This document shows positions 63,257-64,000 of a stretch of DNA of 64,000 bases, piece after piece; position 1 is the first letter of the stretch, and the number at the start of each line of letters is the position of its first letter. The notes under the pieces were generated by a model, which ran no database searches, had not been told where the DNA came from, and saw only the letters and a program-made list of their open reading frames with translations. Source of the DNA: Flammeovirgaceae bacterium 311 (lineage in GTDB: Bacteria; Bacteroidota; Bacteroidia; Cytophagales; Cyclobacteriaceae); contig CP004371.1 in the NCBI GenBank assembly GCA_000597885.1, positions 744,001 to 808,000 on the forward strand, read 5' to 3'. The translations under genes were made by a program, and so were the position numbers.

Positions 63257-64000
63257 ATGACGAACATTTCTACACTTAGTGATTTTCATCCGCAGTTTCG
63301 GACCGATCTGGTTCAAAATTCTCCTCCGGCATGGAGTAAATCGCCCGCCAGCAATGTTCCCTCTCCTGATGCAGATTACCAGTTTCTGGCACATCCTCAA
63401 AAAAACAGTATTTATGCCGGCGAACAACTTTCTGCTCAGGCACCAGAACTGCAGCTGCCTTTGTTACTACACCCGAAAGATGCTGAAAAACTGCAAAAAT
63501 TACTGCTGGCAGAACATCAAAAAGAAGCTCCTGCTCAGGTAGAGGTCACTGGTAATTTTCAGGCATTAGATGGTTTTAGCTGGATTACCTGCAGCCTTAC
63601 AGCACGCCCCTTACCTACAGTTTACAGAGATTTACTTGGCTGGCATGTAGTAGCCAGTATCAAACAACCTGCAGCGAATGTATCGCTTAAATCCAGGGGA
63701 GAACAGGCGCTATTTATCCTTAGCCAGCTTCATCATGCCGGCCTCTGGAGCTACAATCCATTAAATGAAATGCTGGAACTGGATGCAGCACTCCAAAAGC
63801 TTTTAAACCTCAGCAAACCGAGCTTTAAGATCCAGGAATGGCTTCGCTACATACATCCCGATGATGTAAAACGCCTGCTGAAAAAGGTTTTTGAGCTGCA
63901 ACGAAAGGGCGGCCTATTCCAGTTAAACATTCGTTACCAAGGTCCCTCCGGCAAGCGTTACAGGTACCTGACACTCTCTGCCAGCTCCTTTCTTACAGAA
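63257..64000 (+). CDS. PAS-domain protein, probable sensor kinase (runs off the window)
   Basis: An ATG at 63257 opens a frame that stays open to the right edge (248 codons). The first ~90 residues are Pro/Gln-rich and unassigned. At about residues 165-245 a PAS_3-type fold appears: AGLWSYNPLNEMLELDAALQ, then WLRYIHPDDVKRLLKKVF and RYRYLTLSASS. PAS domains sense small molecules or redox and usually lead into a histidine kinase or cyclic-di-GMP enzyme; that part lies beyond the window. There is no transmembrane segment so far, so it is probably cytoplasmic. Confidence 0.75.
   Translation, partial: MTNISTLSDFHPQFRTDLVQNSPPAWSKSPASNVPSPDADYQFLAHPQKNSIYAGEQLSAQAPELQLPLLLHPKDAEKLQKLLLAEHQKEAPAQVEVTGNFQALDGFSWITCSLTARPLPTVYRDLLGWHVVASIKQPAANVSLKSRGEQALFILSQLHHAGLWSYNPLNEMLELDAALQKLLNLSKPSFKIQEWLRYIHPDDVKRLLKKVFELQRKGGLFQLNIRYQGPSGKRYRYLTLSASSFLTE

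Overview
The window looks like a chromosomal segment of a free-living member of the Bacteroidota, most likely the order Cytophagales. Nearly all start codons lack a Shine-Dalgarno sequence. There is the wreck of a protein with a type IX secretion C-terminal sorting domain, a TonB-dependent receptor, a TAnnTTTG-type -7 promoter element, and many large hybrid sensor kinases. No tRNA, rRNA, CRISPR array, prophage or intact insertion sequence was recognised. GC content looks uniform by eye.

Layout. 1-6.4 kb: the tail of a cut gene, a VOC-fold protein, an M3 oligopeptidase, an HD-plus-P-loop protein, the T9SS pseudogene, and a secreted esterase. 6.5-13.2 kb: a tightly overlapping minus-strand operon with a 1345-residue hybrid kinase carrying three receiver domains, CheR, a receiver-less CheB, and a receiver-kinase. 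This is chemotaxis-type methylation chemistry with no chemoreceptor nearby. 13.7-20.7 kb: a processive GT2 synthase, PEP carboxylase, diaminopimelate decarboxylase and a bestrophin. 20.7-22.2 kb: a gene-poor gap holding a possible small transcript. That transcript has two competing hairpins, an almost perfect Shine-Dalgarno sequence, an 18-codon ORF and a strong terminator. 22.2-27.2 kb: spoVR, yeaH and prkA, interrupted by a 256-bp element with 22-bp inverted ends. 27.8-36.3 kb: a DEAD-box helicase, a small unknown protein paired with a TPR kinase, an ABC-F ATPase, and a CHASE/PAS/GAF kinase.

36.5-50.1 kb is mainly envelope and periplasm: an SDR, a TonB receptor, gamma-glutamyltransferase, a giant BNR/sortilin-like propeller protein, a LolA-like protein, an rRNA pseudouridine synthase overlapping a LOG-like gene, and a fusion of a peptidase-MA domain, a TolB-type propeller and an outer-membrane barrel. 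50.2-63.1 kb holds stress and maintenance genes: two Hsp20-type proteins, a membrane-anchored protein with kinase-like motifs, an MBL hydrolase, endonuclease V, a cyclase-like protein, a class A penicillin-binding protein, a CBS protein, a lipoprotein, dodecin, an erythromycin-esterase homologue, a small disordered protein and an AI-2E family permease. A PAS-domain gene runs off the right edge.

Most genes are single transcription units bounded by clear hairpin terminators. The recognisable operons are the kinase-cheR-cheB-kinase set and prkA-yeaH-spoVR. The best candidates for something undescribed are the small Shine-Dalgarno RNA/ORF near 21.3 kb, the kinase-like protein at 50.95 kb, the inverted-repeat element inside the prkA locus, and an 18-base sequence repeated exactly at two unrelated start codons.
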